In this document: in pieces, positions 36,235 to 44,576 of the stretch
Layout of the letters: the number at the start of each line of letters is the position of its first letter
How positions within the stretch are numbered: the first letter of the stretch is position 1
The notes under the pieces: model-generated
Seen by the model: the letters and a program-made list of their open reading frames with translations, nothing else
Databases searched by the model: none
Told to the model about the DNA's origin: nothing
Made by a program: the position numbers and the translations under genes
NCBI GenBank assembly: GCA_000381605.1
Contig: KB906754.1
Coordinates: forward strand, 124,001-188,000
Direction of reading: 5' to 3'
Length of the DNA: 64,000 nt
DNA from: Acidobacteriaceae bacterium KBS 89
Lineage (GTDB): Bacteria > Acidobacteriota > Terriglobia > Terriglobales > Acidobacteriaceae

Positions 36235-36675
36235 TCAATGCGGTTTGAATGTCTTGCCAGTCTCGATCAGGGTTTTCAGCCGCGAAAGAATCCGAGGCCA
36301 ACCGTCGGCGGTCCCAGCGTAAGCGGAATCACTCTCGGCCCACTCGTCATGCAACACCATCACCTTGGTCGCCTCGGTCTCAGGAATCAGCTCCAAAGTC
36401 ACGCGGGAGGTCGTCTCGCCTTGCCCCATCGCAAACGTATACTGCAGCACCTTCGGCGGTTCGAACCGAAGCACCGTTCCATGAACATACTTCATAGGCT
36501 TACCGTCAGGTCCCGGCCCCACCCATGCCATCGAGCCGCCGGCTTTCCAATCCGCCTCAAGCTCCGCTCCCATGAAGAGGATGCGGTTGGACTCCTTCGA
36601 TACAAAGCCGTCCCAGACTTTTTCTGGCGTGGCGGCGATGTAGAGGACATAGCTCAGCGGTGCGGGATTGGCCAT
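36235..36675 (-). CDS. AHSA1/SRPBCC-domain protein
   Basis: A 146-residue START-like fold protein (MANPAPLSYVLYIAATPEKVWDGFVSKES), with the AHSA1 core VWDGF and MGAELEADWKAGGSMAWVGPGPDGKPMKYVHGTVLRFEPPKVLQYTF, then SRVTLELIPETEATKVMVLHDEW and a C-terminal helix GWPRILSRLKTLIETG. Such proteins bind hydrophobic ligands or activate Hsp90-like partners. GGAGAG lies upstream of the start. Codon use agrees with flanking genes. Role is unassigned. Confidence 0.85.
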   Translation of the reverse strand: MANPAPLSYVLYIAATPEKVWDGFVSKESNRILFMGAELEADWKAGGSMAWVGPGPDGKPMKYVHGTVLRFEPPKVLQYTFAMGQGETTSRVTLELIPETEATKVMVLHDEWAESDSAYAGTADGWPRILSRLKTLIETGKTFKPH

Positions 36676-36739
36676 AATCTCTCCAGAGAAGTTGCCCTGC
36701 GACAGAACCACAAGTGGCATTCACTCTACCAAAGAACCC

Positions 36740-36880
36740 CATTTGCCTTTGCATTTCTTGTTGTCATCCCCGAAGGGATCTGCTGTTGCTGTTGCTCTTA
36801 GTTCTCGGCCAGGGTGAAGCCCAAAGGGCGAAACGACTGAATTATCGCCTTTGCTTTTGCCGTTGCATTTATTTTTTTGC
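36740..36880. repeat. Dispersed low-complexity plus GTCATCCCCGAAG repeat, copy E
   Basis: TTTGCCTTTGCATTTCTTG leads into TTGTCATCCCCGAAGGGATC and then TGCTGTTGC repeats, followed later by CCTTTGCTTTTGCCGTTGC. It shares about 30 of 32 bases with the start of copy D at 35500. Confidence 0.7.
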
Positions 36881-37005
36881 GTTTTCTGCCCAAAAATCGC
36901 ATGTCAAGCCCCAAAACAACCTAAACCATTACCCACCAACAACATCCGCGTGGCGTATAAGTTACACTCAACCCGCTATACTGGATATATAGATCAAAAC
37001 AAGCC

Positions 37006-37028
37006 AGCCCCGGACTCCCTCCGGGGCT
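37006..37028 (+). terminator. GC-rich hairpin in the region upstream of the DUF2264 gene
   Basis: Nine-base perfect arms AGCCCCGGA and TCCGGGGCT with a five-base loop. It lies about 25 bases after a TATACT box at 36977 and no gene precedes it on the plus strand, so it may end a short RNA or act as an attenuator. No T tract of note. Confidence 0.35.
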
Positions 37029-37234
37029 AACTCGTTTAGACAGACTATTTTGGACGCAACCCTTTTATTATGAATATTTTGCATGCCGAGACCACCCGTA
37101 TACCACTGAATATAAAAGGGTTACGCGCGGGCAATAGGGGGGTACCCCACCGCCGCAAGCGAAGTACACTCGGGGCAGGTAGCTGGAACCACCTGAAGTC
37201 GCGCCCCACGCAGTGAAGAGTTACTGGAAAAACC

Positions 37235-38506
37235 ATGCCGATAAGCAAAGCACCAGGCCCGAACCGCCGCAACTTCCTCCTCGGCACCCTCGTCGCCGGC
37301 GCCACAGCCGCCCTTCCCGCGGAAACCCAGACAACCAACACCCAGGCACCCCAACAGGACCGCACCTACTGGCTCCAGCAGGTTGAGCTGGTCTCCAACC
37401 CAGTCCTGAACGCCCTCAAAGCAGGCAGTCTCCGCCAGAAAATGCCCGTCGAAGCCGCACCCGGTCAGAGCCAGGCCCGCGCCGTCGGAACCCACCTGGA
37501 AGCCCTCGGCCGCCTGCTCTCCGGACTCGCCCCATGGCTCGAACTCGAACCCTCGGCGGAGGAGACAAAAAAAGAAACCGCCCTCCGCGACCGTTACCGC
37601 GACTGCGCCCTCGCCGGAATCACCTCGGCCCTCGATCCATCCTCCGCCGACTACATGCACTTTGGTGAATCCTCCCAGACCCTCGTCGACTCGTCCTTCC
37701 TCGCCCTCGCCCTGCTCCGAGCCCCAAAGCATCTCCTGCAAAAGCTCGACGCAAAGACCCGGCAACGTCTCGCCGACGCACTTAACACCCAGCGCAAAGT
37801 CCAACCGCCCTTTAACAACTGGCTCCTCTTCGCAGCCATGAACGAAGCCCTCCTGATGACGCTGCAACAGCCCTGGGACCGCATGAGAGTCGACTACGCC
37901 CTACGCGAGCTCCAGAGCTGGTACCTCGGAGACGGAACCTACGGCGACGGTCCCCACTTCCACTGGGACTTCTACAACAGCTTCGTCATCCAGCCTTACC
38001 TCCTCCAACTGATTGACACACTCGGAAACGAATCCCCCGCATGGTCCACCATGCGCAAACCAATCCACGAACACGCCCAACGCTACGCCGCAATCCAGGA
38101 ACGCCTCATCGCCCCCGACGGCTCCTATCCCGCCATCGGCCGCTCGATCACCTATCGCTGCGGAGCCTTCCATCTCCTCGCCGACGCGTCGCGTCGCAAC
38201 ATGCTCCCCGAAGGCCTCACTCCACCTCAGGTCCGCGGAGCCCTCTCCGCAGTCATGCAGCGCACTTTAGGACCCTCGGGAACATTCACCACCGACGGCT
38301 GGCTCCAGATCGGCCTGGCAGGCCATCAACCCGGCCTCGGCGAAACCTACATCTCCACCGGAAGCCTTTACCTCTGCAGCGCAGTATGGCTGCCACTGGG
38401 CCTGTCCCCAACCGCCCCCTTCTGGTCGCAACCCCCGGCACCCTGGACCTCACAGATCATCTGGTCAGGGAAAAATGCGCAGGCAGACCACGCCCACGAC
38501 GAATGA
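37235..38506 (+). CDS. Tat-exported DUF2264 protein
   Basis: A 423-residue protein. The N-terminus has a twin-arginine motif (NRRNFLLGTLVAGATAALPAE), implying export in folded form. The DUF2264 core (about 45-400) is an (alpha/alpha)-barrel type sequence: RYRDCALAGITSALDPSSADYM, NNWLLFAAMNEALLM, YLGDGTYGDGPHFHWDFYNSFVIQPYLLQ, and RGPS-like SYPAIGRSITYRCGAFHLLADAS. DUF2264 proteins resemble unsaturated glucuronyl hydrolases or polysaccharide lyases, so a role in pectin or glycosaminoglycan-like polymer use is inferred. GGAAAAACC precedes the ATG. Confidence 0.88.
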   Translation: MPISKAPGPNRRNFLLGTLVAGATAALPAETQTTNTQAPQQDRTYWLQQVELVSNPVLNALKAGSLRQKMPVEAAPGQSQARAVGTHLEALGRLLSGLAPWLELEPSAEETKKETALRDRYRDCALAGITSALDPSSADYMHFGESSQTLVDSSFLALALLRAPKHLLQKLDAKTRQRLADALNTQRKVQPPFNNWLLFAAMNEALLMTLQQPWDRMRVDYALRELQSWYLGDGTYGDGPHFHWDFYNSFVIQPYLLQLIDTLGNESPAWSTMRKPIHEHAQRYAAIQERLIAPDGSYPAIGRSITYRCGAFHLLADASRRNMLPEGLTPPQVRGALSAVMQRTLGPSGTFTTDGWLQIGLAGHQPGLGETYISTGSLYLCSAVWLPLGLSPTAPFWSQPPAPWTSQIIWSGKNAQADHAHDE

Positions 38507-38598
38507 ACGGCCAGCCGACAAAACATGAAGCTCAATTTCGCTGACCTACATCCAAGAAACAGGTTGGATTCTGGCAATGAGTACGAAGGAGCGGAGAC

Positions 38599-39072
38599 AT
38601 GAGCACGCAACCTCAGGCTTTAGTACCACCATTCACACGCGAGACTGCCGCCGCAAAGGTAAGAAAAGCAGAGGACAACTGGAACTCGCGAGACCCGGAA
38701 AAAGTCTCACTCGGCTACACGGTGGACAGCAAATGGCGAAACCGCGCAGAGTTCGTGAACGGGCGTAAAGAGATCGTCGAGTTCCTGACCCGAAAATGGA
38801 AGCGCGAGCTGGACTACCGCCTCATCAAGGAACTGTGGGCCTTCGACGGAGCCCGCATCGCCGTCCGCTTCGCCTACGAGTGCCACGACGACTCAGGCAA
38901 CTGGTTCCGTTGCTTCGGCAACGAGAACTGGGAGTTCGACGAAAACGGCGTCATGCACCACCGTTACGCCTGCATCAACGATCTCCCAATCAAGGAATCG
39001 GAGCGCAAGTTTCATTGGCCTCTGGGTCGACGCCCTGACGATCACCCAGGCCTCTCAGAGCTCGGTCTGTAA
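38599..39072 (+). CDS. DUF1348 (NTF2-like) protein
   Basis: A 157-residue cytoplasmic protein. The SnoaL/NTF2-like fold is seen in [57 protein letters not shown], and the DUF1348 family ending is [33 protein letters not shown] lies seven bases before the ATG. The gene is 24 bases upstream of the UbiA-like gene and may start a small operon with it and the methyltransferase. Function unknown. Confidence 0.88.
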   Translation: MSTQPQALVPPFTRETAAAKVRKAEDNWNSRDPEKVSLGYTVDSKWRNRAEFVNGRKEIVEFLTRKWKRELDYRLIKELWAFDGARIAVRFAYECHDDSGNWFRCFGNENWEFDENGVMHHRYACINDLPIKESERKFHWPLGRRPDDHPGLSELGL

Positions 39073-39096
39073 CGAAGTAAAGGGTAGCAAATATCA

Positions 39097-39978
39097 ATGG
39101 CCACAGCGACCCCCACCAAGCCGCCACTTACAGCAATCAGCCGCGACCGAAGCCCCTTGGCACTCTGGCATCTTCTCTCCCTCGACGCTCCCACCGTCGC
39201 TGCTCTCTGGACGTGGTTCATCGCCTCGGCGAACCACGTCCACCTCCCCCTCTCTTCCACCCTCGCGATGGCGGTCACCGTATGGATGCTCTACGCCGCT
39301 GATCGTCTCTTGGACGCGCGCGTCCTTAACATGAACCCGACATATCACGAAGACCTCGAAGCTCGTCACTACTTCCACCACCGTTTCCGCTCAGCCTTCC
39401 TCACCGGAATCCTCTTCGCCTCCATCGTCCTCGCAGCGCTCCTTCCTCACCTCGACGCTGAAGCCATCCGCCTCTATCTCATCCTCGGAAGCCTCGTCAT
39501 CGGCTACTTCCTCCTCATCCACGCCACAAGGAGCGCACATCGACTCCCCAAGGAGATCGCCGTCGGTCTCTTCTTCGCCGCCGCCACCTTCATCCCCACC
39601 GTCGCCCGCCGTCCCGACCTTCGAGTTCCTCTCCTGCCCTCCGCCCTCCTCTTCGCCGCACTTTGCAGCCTCAACTGCCTCTTCATCTACGCGTGGGAAC
39701 ACGAGGAGGACTGCACCAACCATCCTGCACACGCGATCACACGCCGTGCCATCCGCAACCTCCCACTGCTAACGGTTCTGCTCGCGCTCTGCGGCGCCGC
39801 CCTCACCTTGCTCAGCCACGAAACTCCCTGGTCTGTTCCCTGCACCATCGCATACTGCGCAGCACTTCTGTTCCTCCTTCACACTCACCATCTGGTAATC
39901 AACCCCGTCTCCCTCCGCGCCGCCGCAGACCTCGCCCTCACCACTCCGCTCCTCCTGCTGCCCTTCCTTCGTCAATGA
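39097..39978 (+). CDS. UbiA-like polytopic membrane protein
   Basis: A 293-residue protein with eight or nine predicted membrane helices. The segment TVWMLYAADRLLDARVLN carries a DxxxD pair in the position of the first Asp motif of UbiA prenyltransferases, and KEIAVGLFFAAATFIPTVARR resembles the family's central loop. The classical NxxxDxxxD motif is incomplete and the second Asp motif is weak (WEHEEDC), so activity is uncertain. The last codon overlaps the methyltransferase start as ATGA, so the two are likely translationally coupled. Confidence 0.75.
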   Translation: MATATPTKPPLTAISRDRSPLALWHLLSLDAPTVAALWTWFIASANHVHLPLSSTLAMAVTVWMLYAADRLLDARVLNMNPTYHEDLEARHYFHHRFRSAFLTGILFASIVLAALLPHLDAEAIRLYLILGSLVIGYFLLIHATRSAHRLPKEIAVGLFFAAATFIPTVARRPDLRVPLLPSALLFAALCSLNCLFIYAWEHEEDCTNHPAHAITRRAIRNLPLLTVLLALCGAALTLLSHETPWSVPCTIAYCAALLFLLHTHHLVINPVSLRAAADLALTTPLLLLPFLRQ

Positions 39979-40622
39979 GCTCCACCGACCCCGACTTCAA
40001 CCTGATAGCCCGACCATATCGATGGCTCGAATACCTCACACTCGGTACGGCGCTGGAACACTGCCGCAATCACTATCTCCCACAACTCCATAACCGCAAC
40101 CACGCATTGATCCTGGGCGATGGCGACGGCCGCTTCCTGGCCCAACTCCTCAAGCGGAACCAAGATCTCCGCGCCGACGCAGTCGACATCAGCGACACCA
40201 TGCTCAAACTCCTCAGCAAGCGCTGTGAAGAAGCGACTCCCAACGTGGCCAATCGCCTCCGCACCCGTCACGCCAACGCACTTACCTTCTCTCTCGAAGG
40301 CCCCTACGATCTTGTCGTCACACACTTCTTCCTCGACTGCCTCACCCAGCCCGACCTCAACGCCCTCATTACCCGCATCGCCCTCACTCTCACACCCGGA
40401 GCGCTCTGGCTCATCTCCGACTTCCGCATTCCGCCCGGTCCAATGCGCCTCCCCGCCCGGCTCCTCGTCCGCAGTCTCTACCTCGCCTTCCGCCTCCTCA
40501 CCGGCCTCCGCACCACCCGCCTCCCCGATCACGCCACACCACTCACGCAAGCCGGCCTTACCCGAATCTCCAAACAGCATCGGCTCGCAGGCCTCTTGAC
40601 TACAGAACTCTGGCAGATGTAG
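39975..40622 (+). CDS. Class I SAM-dependent methyltransferase
   Basis: A 215-residue cytoplasmic methyltransferase. Motif I is LILGDGDGRFLAQLL (about 39-53), motif II DAVDISDTMLKLL, and motif IV YDLVVTHFFLDCLTQPDL. The start at 39975 overlaps the UbiA-like gene's stop by four bases (ATGA). Pairing with a UbiA-like protein suggests methylation of a lipid-linked or isoprenoid product, as with quinone or hopanoid modification; this is an inference from context only. It may be the last gene of an operon beginning at 38599. Confidence 0.85.
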   Translation: MSSTDPDFNLIARPYRWLEYLTLGTALEHCRNHYLPQLHNRNHALILGDGDGRFLAQLLKRNQDLRADAVDISDTMLKLLSKRCEEATPNVANRLRTRHANALTFSLEGPYDLVVTHFFLDCLTQPDLNALITRIALTLTPGALWLISDFRIPPGPMRLPARLLVRSLYLAFRLLTGLRTTRLPDHATPLTQAGLTRISKQHRLAGLLTTELWQM

Positions 40623-40662
40623 CCAACTCACAAACTTCTCCCACATCAAACTGGAAGCACCC

Positions 40663-40668
40663 TACAAT
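40663..40668 (+). promoter_or_regulatory. Candidate -10 element for a leaderless M1 peptidase mRNA
   Basis: TACAAT ends seven bases before the ATG at 40676. No Shine-Dalgarno lies upstream of the start. Confidence 0.4.
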
Positions 40669-40675
40669 CCCTACT

Positions 40676-42820
40676 ATGCTGCGCACACACCCACTCGCCG
40701 TCGCCGCCATCCTCTCCGCATCGGTCGCCTTGCAAGCGCAAAACAGCATCGCAACGAACTCCCCAAATGGCCAGCCTCTCTCCACTCGCGTCGTCGCCTA
40801 CACCATCGACGCCCGCCTCGACACCGACAAGAAGTCACTCGACGCCACCGAGACCATCACCTACAAAAACCTCACCGGCCAGCCTCTCAACACCGTTCCA
40901 TTTCACCTCTACCTCAACGCCTTCCGCCCCGAGTCCTCCTTCACCCGCGAGACCCACTTCAACGGCGGCGTTCGCGACTCGGAGACCGGGAATGACTATT
41001 CCGACGAAAAGCTAGGCAGCATCACCATCTCGCACATTGACGCCGAAGGCTACGGCGACCTCACCTCCGCCATGCACTTCATCGCCCCCGATGACGGTAA
41101 TGCGCAGGATCACACCTTAGCCGAGATCCCTCTTCCTCACCCGCTCGCTCCCAACGACTCCATCACCTTTCATCTTGCGTTCCACGATCAGTTCCCGCTC
41201 TCCGTCGCCCGCAACGGCTACAAGCGCGACTTCATCATGGGAGGCCAGTGGTATCCCAAACCCGGTGTCTTCTGGCACGGCGCCTGGAACTGCCATCAAT
41301 ACCATTCCACCACTGAGTTCTTCTCCGACTTCGCCACCTTCAACGTGACTCTCGCCCTCCCTCGTCGCTACATCGTCGGAGCCAGCGGCGTCCCCACGGG
41401 CGAACTCGTCAATCCCAATGGAACAAAGACCCTTAGCTTCGTCGGCGAAGACATCGGAGACTTCGCCTTCGCCGCAAGCCCCAACTTCACCATCACCGAC
41501 GGCACCTATCTCTCAAGCATCGGCCCGGTAAAGATCCGCGTCCTCGCGCTCGCTGCCCACCCAAAAGCCGGCCCCCGATACCTCGACATCATGGAGAAGA
41601 CCCTCGCCCAGTTCGACCAACGATTCGGCCCCTATCCTTACAAGATCATCACCGTTATCGACCCCGAACCCGGCTCCGAAATGGGCGGCATGGAATACCC
41701 CACGCTCTTCACCGGGGACACCCGCTGGTACGAACCCACCCACATCACTGAGCTCACCACTGAACACGAGTTCGGTCACCAGTACTGGTACGGCATTGTC
41801 GCTACCAACGAGTTCGAGGACGCCTGGCTCGACGAAGGCATCAACTCCTACACCGAGGTCACCGTCCTCGACGCGATACTGGGCCGCAACACTTCCATCT
41901 TCAACCGCTCGTACGCCAATGCCGGAGACTACGAACTCCAGCGTCTCCAATACCTGTTCATGTCCAACTACGATCCCGTCACTCGATGGGCCTTCAAGTT
42001 CCGCAACACTTATTCCTACGGAGGAATCACCTACGGCAAGTCCGCCACCCTCCTCGCCACCCTCGAAACACTCATCGGCCGCGACACTATGGACGAAGCG
42101 ATGCGCACTTATTTCCTGCGCTACCGCTTCACCCACCCCACCACGGAGGACTTTCTTCGCACCATCGAAGAAGTCGCCATCAAGAACGGTCGCGCCAAAG
42201 TCACCGGTGGTACTGTCGACTCATCCAACCACTACACAGCTCAAAATCAGTACCACGTCACCTTCGAAACCGGCAAAGCCGGCATTGGCGGCGCAACCGA
42301 TACAGCAAATCCAATGAAGCTCCATCCCGAGCTGGCCTCTCTCTTGAACACGCCAGATCATCACAGTGTCTTCCCCGTGTCCAGCCTCCGCCCATTCTTT
42401 GACCAGGCCGTCTACGGTACCCAAGTGCTCGACTACTCCGTCGACAGCATATCCTCAGACCCGGTGCAATGGTGGCTGGCTGCATCCAAAGACAAGAAAC
42501 AAAATCAGTACCTCTCCGCCGTCTATCTCCGCCGCAAAGGCGACTTCATCCACCCCGTAACCGCCGAGATCGTCTTTGACGACGGCACGCGCATCCGCGA
42601 GAACTGGAACGGCGTCGACCGATGGGTCAAGTTCACCTACACCCGCAAAGCCAAAATCGTCTCCGCCGAGATCGATCCCAACCACGCTGTCCTCCTCGAC
42701 TCGAACTTCTTCAACAACAGCTACACCACCGCCTCAAACAAAGTTCCAGCCCACAAACTGACTAACATCTGGCTGAGCTTCAATCAACTAGCAGCTCAAC
42801 TCGTCGCCTGGATCGTGTAA
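40676..42820 (+). CDS. Exported M1-family aminopeptidase-like metallopeptidase
   Basis: A 714-residue exported gluzincin. The signal peptide runs to VALQAQNS. The N-terminal beta domain is followed by the catalytic domain: GGMEYPTLF (the GxMEN-like exopeptidase motif), ELTTEHEFGHQYWYGIVATNEFEDAWLDEGINSY with the zinc motif HEFGH and the downstream Glu. The C-terminal half includes an extra domain unlike typical M1 ERAP-C repeats. Probably cleaves peptides in the periplasm. No Shine-Dalgarno is seen, consistent with leaderless expression. Confidence 0.92.
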   Translation: MLRTHPLAVAAILSASVALQAQNSIATNSPNGQPLSTRVVAYTIDARLDTDKKSLDATETITYKNLTGQPLNTVPFHLYLNAFRPESSFTRETHFNGGVRDSETGNDYSDEKLGSITISHIDAEGYGDLTSAMHFIAPDDGNAQDHTLAEIPLPHPLAPNDSITFHLAFHDQFPLSVARNGYKRDFIMGGQWYPKPGVFWHGAWNCHQYHSTTEFFSDFATFNVTLALPRRYIVGASGVPTGELVNPNGTKTLSFVGEDIGDFAFAASPNFTITDGTYLSSIGPVKIRVLALAAHPKAGPRYLDIMEKTLAQFDQRFGPYPYKIITVIDPEPGSEMGGMEYPTLFTGDTRWYEPTHITELTTEHEFGHQYWYGIVATNEFEDAWLDEGINSYTEVTVLDAILGRNTSIFNRSYANAGDYELQRLQYLFMSNYDPVTRWAFKFRNTYSYGGITYGKSATLLATLETLIGRDTMDEAMRTYFLRYRFTHPTTEDFLRTIEEVAIKNGRAKVTGGTVDSSNHYTAQNQYHVTFETGKAGIGGATDTANPMKLHPELASLLNTPDHHSVFPVSSLRPFFDQAVYGTQVLDYSVDSISSDPVQWWLAASKDKKQNQYLSAVYLRRKGDFIHPVTAEIVFDDGTRIRENWNGVDRWVKFTYTRKAKIVSAEIDPNHAVLLDSNFFNNSYTTASNKVPAHKLTNIWLSFNQLAAQLVAWIV

Positions 42821-42886
42821 TCGATTGTTCTTCCGTGCTTCTTAGCTTTGTGTTGCCGTCGCATTATTAGGAGAAGCCACCGCACC

Positions 42887-43969
42887 ATGCTTGAACGCCG
42901 CAACATCTTCACTCACGGCCTGTCTCTCACTCTGCGCCGGCTTCCCGCGCTGCTCTGGACCTACGCCTTCAACCTCGGCCTCGCCTTACTCTTTTCGATT
43001 GGCCTCAACCTCCAACTGACCACCCTCCTCAATCACTCCCTCGGCGCCCAACGACTCTCAAGCGGCTTCGACCTCGGACCCATCGGCGAAATCTTCCTGC
43101 ACCTCCACGAAGGCCCAATGGGAGACGCCGGAGTCACCCTGGGACACGCCTCCGTCCTTCTCTATCTCCTCATCTACTTCCTGCTCGTACCCGGAACCCT
43201 CTTCTGTTATCAGACCAGCGCCCCCGCCCGGCTCGGAACTCTACTCCAGCAAGGTCTGGCACACTTCTGGCGCTTCGTCCGCATTACCGTCATCGCCCTT
43301 CTTTTCTCCGTCATCGTACTCGGCCCACTCTTTTATCTACAGGGCAAGTGGGCAGACTACGTCGACGATCACTCCGTAGGACGTGCCGCGTTCTTCCAAA
43401 CCCTCTCCGGAAATATCGTCATCTTCCTCGTCGCTTCGGTCCTACGTCTCTACTTCGATCTCGTCGAGGTCTACACGGTCCAACTCGGCCTCCAACTCAG
43501 ATCAAACGGCAAGCCTGACCGCCGTGTTCACCGCGTCCTCGCTCCTGCCTGGCATACTCTTCGCACTCATTTCTCGCAAGTGTGGCCCATCTTCCTCTTT
43601 CTCACCATCCTCGGATTCGCGGCGGTCGTCCTCACCGCCCGCACCTCGATGCACATGCTCGCGCAACCTCGCGTCTGGCCCACATTCCTACTCGCTCAGC
43701 TTGGTCTCTTTCTCATGCTTCTCACCCGTTTCTGGCAGCGCGGAGTAGAGACCTCGCTCGCCCTTCAACACCCCATCGCCGCGCCATCGGTCCTGCCAAT
43801 CGTCCCCATCGCCGTCGTAGCCGATCCAACCCGCCGCATCCAACTCACCCCCGAACACGCCAGCCCCGCTACACTCGAACCGATCGCCGACCCTGAGCCC
43901 GCCTCTCCGTCACTGGATGAGCCCGATCCCGGCGTCTTCCACCATGATCCCGTCAAACCGCCACAATGA
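42887..43969 (+). CDS. Polytopic membrane protein of unknown function
   Basis: A 360-residue inner-membrane protein. About six helices are visible (near residues 22-44, 85-110, 130-155, 175-198, 235-260 and 265-285), with a Pro/Glu-rich cytoplasmic tail (about 310-360). The N-terminal MLERRNIFTHGLSLTLRRLPALLWTYAFNLGLALL resembles DUF4013-like or generic permease proteins, but I do not recognise it confidently. AGGAGA lies 12 bases before the ATG at 42887. It follows the M1 gene by 66 bases on the same strand and may be co-transcribed with it. Confidence 0.78.
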   Translation: MLERRNIFTHGLSLTLRRLPALLWTYAFNLGLALLFSIGLNLQLTTLLNHSLGAQRLSSGFDLGPIGEIFLHLHEGPMGDAGVTLGHASVLLYLLIYFLLVPGTLFCYQTSAPARLGTLLQQGLAHFWRFVRITVIALLFSVIVLGPLFYLQGKWADYVDDHSVGRAAFFQTLSGNIVIFLVASVLRLYFDLVEVYTVQLGLQLRSNGKPDRRVHRVLAPAWHTLRTHFSQVWPIFLFLTILGFAAVVLTARTSMHMLAQPRVWPTFLLAQLGLFLMLLTRFWQRGVETSLALQHPIAAPSVLPIVPIAVVADPTRRIQLTPEHASPATLEPIADPEPASPSLDEPDPGVFHHDPVKPPQ

Positions 43970-44042
43970 GCCCACGTCTCACTACACATTCACCGCAAAG
44001 ACACCATCCAGAAACAGATCTGCGCTAAAATATTAATAGACT

Positions 44043-44576
44043 ATGAATTTGTTTATCCTTCGACACGCAAGTGCTGGCCTACGACGCCCGAATCCACTCC
44101 TCGACTCCAAGCGCCCTCTCGACAAGGAAGGCAAAAAACATTGCATCCAGCTCGCTCACGTATTGAATGCTCTAGATATCCAGTTCGACCTGATCGTCTC
44201 GAGCCCCTTGAAGCGATGCCTGCAGACTGCATCCCTGGTCGGCACCGAAACCGGCTACGAGGCCAAGATCCTTCACTCCACTGCTCTCGCCCCGGAGGCC
44301 ACACTCAAGGAATTCCAGAAGCTCCTCCGCGAATGCGCCGATCGTGAGAACCTGCTCGTCGTCGGGCACAATCCTAACCTAACCAGCTTCCTCGGTTCGC
44401 TGCTCGTGCCCGCCTCCGGCCCCGAGGCCAAGGTTCGCCTCCGCAAAGGTTCGCTCGCCCGCGTCATTCTCACGCGCGGACCGGCCACCCTGCAGGGTCT
44501 GCTCGATCCCCGTACCGTCCGTGCTCTCTACGCCACCTCGACAAAGAGCTCGCGCCGAAAGACCTCGCGGAAGTAA
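44043..44576 (+). CDS. sixA: Phosphohistidine phosphatase SixA-like
   Basis: A 177-residue histidine phosphatase. The catalytic motif is LFILRHASAG (residues 3-12), with His8 as nucleophile; later motifs are SSPLKRCLQTA and VVGHNPNLTSFL, where the second His acts. The N-terminal MNLF start has no Shine-Dalgarno; TATTAA sits nine bases before it. SixA removes phosphate from histidine on phosphotransferase and phosphorelay proteins. The 3' end overlaps the tail of ppx on the opposite strand by 49 bases. Polyphosphate-linked gene neighbourhoods (ppx, sixA, CHAD) are common in bacteria. Confidence 0.88.
   Translation: MNLFILRHASAGLRRPNPLLDSKRPLDKEGKKHCIQLAHVLNALDIQFDLIVSSPLKRCLQTASLVGTETGYEAKILHSTALAPEATLKEFQKLLRECADRENLLVVGHNPNLTSFLGSLLVPASGPEAKVRLRKGSLARVILTRGPATLQGLLDPRTVRALYATSTKSSRRKTSRK

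Larger units (their letters stand above)
36676..37234. other. 559-base intergenic region with repeats and hairpins
   Basis: No gene is supported. It holds repeat copy E (36740-36880), then a TATACT box near 36977, a nine-base perfect hairpin at 37006-37028, and an 11-base inverted repeat (AACCCTTTTAT at 37058-37068 with ATAAAAGGGTT at 37112-37122). A GGGGTACCCC stretch follows near 37130. The upstream part of the DUF2264 gene promoter must lie here. Confidence 0.55.
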
